The position numbers and the translations under genes are program-made. Under the pieces are notes generated by a model. That model had not been told where the DNA came from, made no database searches, and saw only the letters and a list, made by a program, of their open reading frames with translations. A DNA stretch of 7,485 bases from JBJXGC01 sp046154545 (GTDB lineage: Bacteria; Chloroflexota; Dehalococcoidia; Tepidiformales; Tepidiformaceae). Location of the stretch: NCBI GenBank assembly GCA_046154545.1, contig JBJXGC010000099.1, positions 1 through 7,485 of the forward strand, in the 5' to 3' direction. This document shows positions 5,793-7,485 of the stretch, one piece after another. The first letter of the stretch is position 1; each line of letters begins with the position of its first letter.

Positions 5793-5818
5793 GTGCTCAT
5801 GACAGGTAGACGGGGACG

Positions 5819-6403
5819 CTACCCGGCGCGGCTGCCCGCATCGCCGCCGGCCTGGCGCTCGCGTGTGCGGCCGCTGGCCACGGAGCGGCGGCCGAGGACA
5901 CCCTGCAGCCAGCCGATGTCCGCCTTCAGGTGCGCGATGCGGCGCTCACGGGCAGCGAGGTTCCACGAATCGGGCTCCTCGCTCGACGAAGCGAGGGCGT
6001 GCTCTTCTTCCGTAAGCCGACGAGCGGCGCCCGCCATCCGCGTCCTGAGGACGCCCGGGAGGTCGCCCGTGGAGGTGACCTGGGCGCAGTTCAGGGCGAG
6101 GGCGAAGAGCGGCGACTCAAGCGGCTCCTCGCGGACGACTTCCGCGGCCTCAGTCGTCAGCCGTTCGCGGCCCGCCACGGTAAGGCGAAGGTTGCGACGG
6201 ATGTGGCCACGGTCGCCGCGTTCCTCGTGTGCTTCCAGAAACCCGTCGGCCACGAGGCCATCGACGCGGCGGTACAGGGTGCTTCGCGTTGCCTTCAAAC
6301 CGAGGTTGTTCAGGTGCTCGAGCAACTGGTACGGGTGGGCCGGGTTAGCGGCCACGCTCGCGAGAATCGGAAAGTCATCTGTCATGCGGATAGATTGCAC
6401 CAT
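5819..6403 (-). CDS. PadR-family transcriptional regulator, about 194 aa
   Basis: PadR proteins are dimeric winged-helix repressors that respond to small molecules and usually control nearby genes. Seen: winged-helix domain at residues about 9-82 (PILASVAANPAHPYQLLEHL, then the recognition helix TRSTLYRRVDGLVADGFLE, then the wing with a TVAGRERL end) and a C-terminal, charge-rich helical part (about 83-170) typical of the dimerisation domain, ending in an Arg/Gly-rich tail. The ATG at 6403 has a fair GAGAGAAG seven bases upstream; the ATG at 6385 gives a more standard PadR N-terminus (MTDDFPILASV) but lacks a Shine-Dalgarno; the ATG at 6436 has only a distant AGGA. The gene follows the small Cys4 gene by 49 bases and ends at the bidirectional hairpin. 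The ligand and targets are unknown. Confidence 0.85.
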   Translation of the reverse strand: MVQSIRMTDDFPILASVAANPAHPYQLLEHLNNLGLKATRSTLYRRVDGLVADGFLEAHEERGDRGHIRRNLRLTVAGRERLTTEAAEVVREEPLESPLFALALNCAQVTSTGDLPGVLRTRMAGAARRLTEEEHALASSSEEPDSWNLAARERRIAHLKADIGWLQGVLGRRSVASGRTRERQAGGDAGSRAG

Positions 6404-6404
6404 G

Positions 6405-6420
6405 TTGAGACTTCTCTCAA
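6405..6420. promoter_or_regulatory. Inverted repeat over the padR ribosome-binding site, candidate operator
   Basis: TTGAGA, four bases, TCTCAA: a perfect six-base dyad one base upstream of the preferred padR ATG, covering its Shine-Dalgarno-like GAGAGAAG. PadR regulators often repress their own gene by binding short dyads near the start, so this is a reasonable autoregulatory site; as RNA it could also fold and mask the ribosome-binding site. It does not match the ATGT-N8-ACAT type of PadR operator. Confidence 0.4.
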
Positions 6421-6433
6421 TCGGGAACACCCC

Positions 6434-6478
6434 CATATGGTAATAATTTTCCTTAATTTTTCACGGCGGATACATATC
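6434..6478 (-). promoter_or_regulatory. AT-rich island upstream of padR, probable promoter region
   Basis: About 45 bases of strongly AT-rich sequence in otherwise very GC-rich DNA, containing a repeated AAAATTA on the minus strand (inside GAAAAATTAAGGAAAATTA). It overlaps the last codons and stop of the Cys4 gene and lies 31 bases or more upstream of the padR start. I could not pick a convincing -35/-10 pair (TATTAC near 6439-6444 is a possible -10). Such a local island usually marks an internal promoter or binding site for a regulator. Confidence 0.38.
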
Positions 6479-6695
6479 CTGCCAATTCCCGAACGCCGTT
6501 CGACACCGGCTGCCGCGCGGCCGCCTGGGAACGCAGCACGAGGGCAACGGCGCAGTCGCGGCAGATAACGGCCTGGAAACGGGTGGGGAGGGAACGGCCG
6601 ACACCCTCGAGGTCGGCGACCTCGATCTGGGAGTGGGCACGGGTGAGCCGCCCGCAGAGCGGGCATGGTGGGGTCTGTCCCTGGCTTCGAAACAT
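6453..6695 (-). CDS. Small four-cysteine (zinc-ribbon-like) protein, 80 aa
   Basis: I do not recognise a named family. Seen: two CxxC pairs, CPLC (11-14) and CRDC (45-48), separated by 30 residues, the pattern of a zinc ribbon or treble-clef knuckle, followed by an Ala/Val/Arg-rich helix-like tail (49-80). The ATG at 6695 is supported by AGGAAGG at 6702-6708 (AGGA nine bases away). The stop TAA falls in the AT-rich island. It lies upstream of padR on the same strand and divergent from nadE. Regularly spaced cysteines plus a good ribosome-binding site argue for a real gene despite the short length. A role in binding nucleic acid or a partner protein is possible but not shown. Confidence 0.65.
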   Translation of the reverse strand: MFRSQGQTPPCPLCGRLTRAHSQIEVADLEGVGRSLPTRFQAVICRDCAVALVLRSQAAARQPVSNGVRELAGYVSAVKN

Positions 6696-6815
6696 CCTGG
6701 GCCTTCCTCAAAGCCCCGCCACCAGGATCTTGCCACAAGACCGGGCCGCCTCGGAATCGGGAGAACGATTACGGAAATTCCCGCGAAACGGGGCGGAGAG
6801 CCCCTATGCCCTGGC

Positions 6816-6821
6816 TATACT
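6816..6821 (+). promoter_or_regulatory. Candidate -10 box of nadE
   Basis: TATACT (five of six match TATAAT) lies 23 bases before the nadE ATG; transcription would start near 6828, leaving a leader of about 17 bases that still holds the Shine-Dalgarno. No good -35 box is seen. The rest of the divergent gap 6696-6815 shows no gene. Confidence 0.35.
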
Positions 6822-6844
6822 GCTTCACAGGAGGGACCTCCCCC

Positions 6845-7485
6845 ATGCGTACTCGGCGGATAGGCCTGGCCCAGATAAATACGACCGTCGGCGACATCGC
6901 CGGCAATGTCGCGGCGATTCGCTCCTCCATCGCTGCAGCCCATGCCAGCGGATGTCAGATCGTCGGGTTTCCCGAACTCGCCGTCACGGGCTACCCGGCA
7001 GAGGACCTGCTCCTCAAGCGGACCTTCTGCCAGGCCTCCCGCGACGCCATCGCCAGCATCGCCCCGGACACCAAGGGCATCATCGCGATCGTCGGCTTCG
7101 TCGATTGGCGCGAAGGGGATGTCTACAATGCGGCCGCCGTCCTCGTGGACGGGCAGTGGGCCGACACCTACGACAAGCGCCGCCTCCCGAACTACGGCGT
7201 GTTCGATGAAGAGCGCTACTTCTCGCCCGGCAATCGTGTACCGATCTATCGCTGGGGCGACGTCCGCTTCGGTGTGAGCATCTGCGAAGACATCTGGTAC
7301 CCGGGCCTCCCACTGGACGCGATGGCCCTCGGGGGCGCTGAACTCTGCATCAACCTCAGCGCCTCGCCCTATCACCGCGGACGGATCGGTGACCGGGTGC
7401 GGATGCTGGCCACCCGCGCTGCCGACAACATCATCGCCGTCGCCTATACCAACCAGGTCGGCGGCCAGGACGAACTGGTCTTCGA
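6845..7485 (+). CDS. nadE: Glutamine-dependent NAD+ synthetase, N-terminal glutaminase domain, C-terminus off the window
   Basis: NadE makes NAD+ from nicotinic acid adenine dinucleotide, ATP and glutamine, the last step of NAD biosynthesis, in the cytoplasm. The visible 213 residues form the nitrilase-type glutaminase domain: Glu44 in FPELAVTGYPAEDLL (42-56), Lys111 in YDKRRLPNYGVFDEERYF (109-126), and the nucleophile Cys147 in SICEDIWYP (145-153), which together are the Glu-Lys-Cys triad. The stretch DKRRLPNYGVFDEERYF and the following NQVGGQDELVF (203-213) are typical of NadE and separate it from free-standing nitrilases and amidases. The ATG at 6845 has a strong AGGAGGG at 6829-6835, nine bases away. 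The synthetase domain (with its ATP pyrophosphatase loop) would lie beyond 7485; the usual length is about 540-680 residues. Confidence 0.95.
   Translation, partial: MRTRRIGLAQINTTVGDIAGNVAAIRSSIAAAHASGCQIVGFPELAVTGYPAEDLLLKRTFCQASRDAIASIAPDTKGIIAIVGFVDWREGDVYNAAAVLVDGQWADTYDKRRLPNYGVFDEERYFSPGNRVPIYRWGDVRFGVSICEDIWYPGLPLDAMALGGAELCINLSASPYHRGRIGDRVRMLATRAADNIIAVAYTNQVGGQDELVF

Noticed and set aside
5670..6443. 257-residue plus-strand frame opposite padR
   Set aside because: Arg/Ser-rich shadow translation; the PadR winged-helix domain on the minus strand is clear.

Overview
This is a 7.5 kb window of very GC-rich bacterial DNA with long antisense shadow reading frames, as expected at this base composition. 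The presence of MurT (the Mur-ligase subunit of lipid II amidation), a DUF192 protein, a PadR regulator, glutamine-dependent NAD+ synthetase, a Baeyer-Villiger monooxygenase (BVMO) and dense C-rich palindromic repeats fits a free-living, high-GC bacterium. Chloroflexota (Dehalococcoidia-like) or an actinobacterial relative are my best guesses, but no marker here settles the phylum.

Layout: (1) 1-1665, minus strand: a two-gene operon, an HSL-family (family IV) alpha/beta-hydrolase followed by a BVMO whose C-terminal part runs off the left edge. A plausible -35/-10 promoter precedes it. (2) 1951-2415, plus strand: a small exported or membrane-anchored DUF192 protein, divergent from the operon. 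(3) 2560-3942, minus strand: murT, convergent with DUF192 and separated from it by two hairpins; no gatD lies next to it. (4) 3933-4454: a roughly 520 bp palindrome-rich repeat element with 28-bp terminal inverted repeats (27/28 identical). Its left end overlaps the start codon and ribosome-binding region of murT. (5) 4669-5643, plus strand: a stand-alone short-chain dehydrogenase/reductase (SDR) whose active-site Lys and Asn appear exchanged, as in polyketide-synthase ketoreductase domains. (6) A strong bidirectional hairpin at 5760-5792, then on the minus strand a PadR-family regulator (5819-6403) preceded by a small four-cysteine protein (6453-6695). (7) 6845-7485, plus strand: the N-terminal glutaminase domain of NAD+ synthetase, cut by the right edge.

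How the genes may work together: the BVMO and the hydrolase form a coherent catabolic pair (ketone to ester or lactone, then hydrolysis). The SDR could supply or consume carbonyl substrates but is not in the same transcript. MurT and NadE are housekeeping functions. The Cys4 protein and PadR look like a small regulatory unit next to an AT-rich island. I see no CRISPR array, toxin-antitoxin pair, transposase, prophage gene, tRNA or rRNA. The most notable items are the repeat element fused to the murT start, the orphan murT, and the SDR with the swapped catalytic tetrad.
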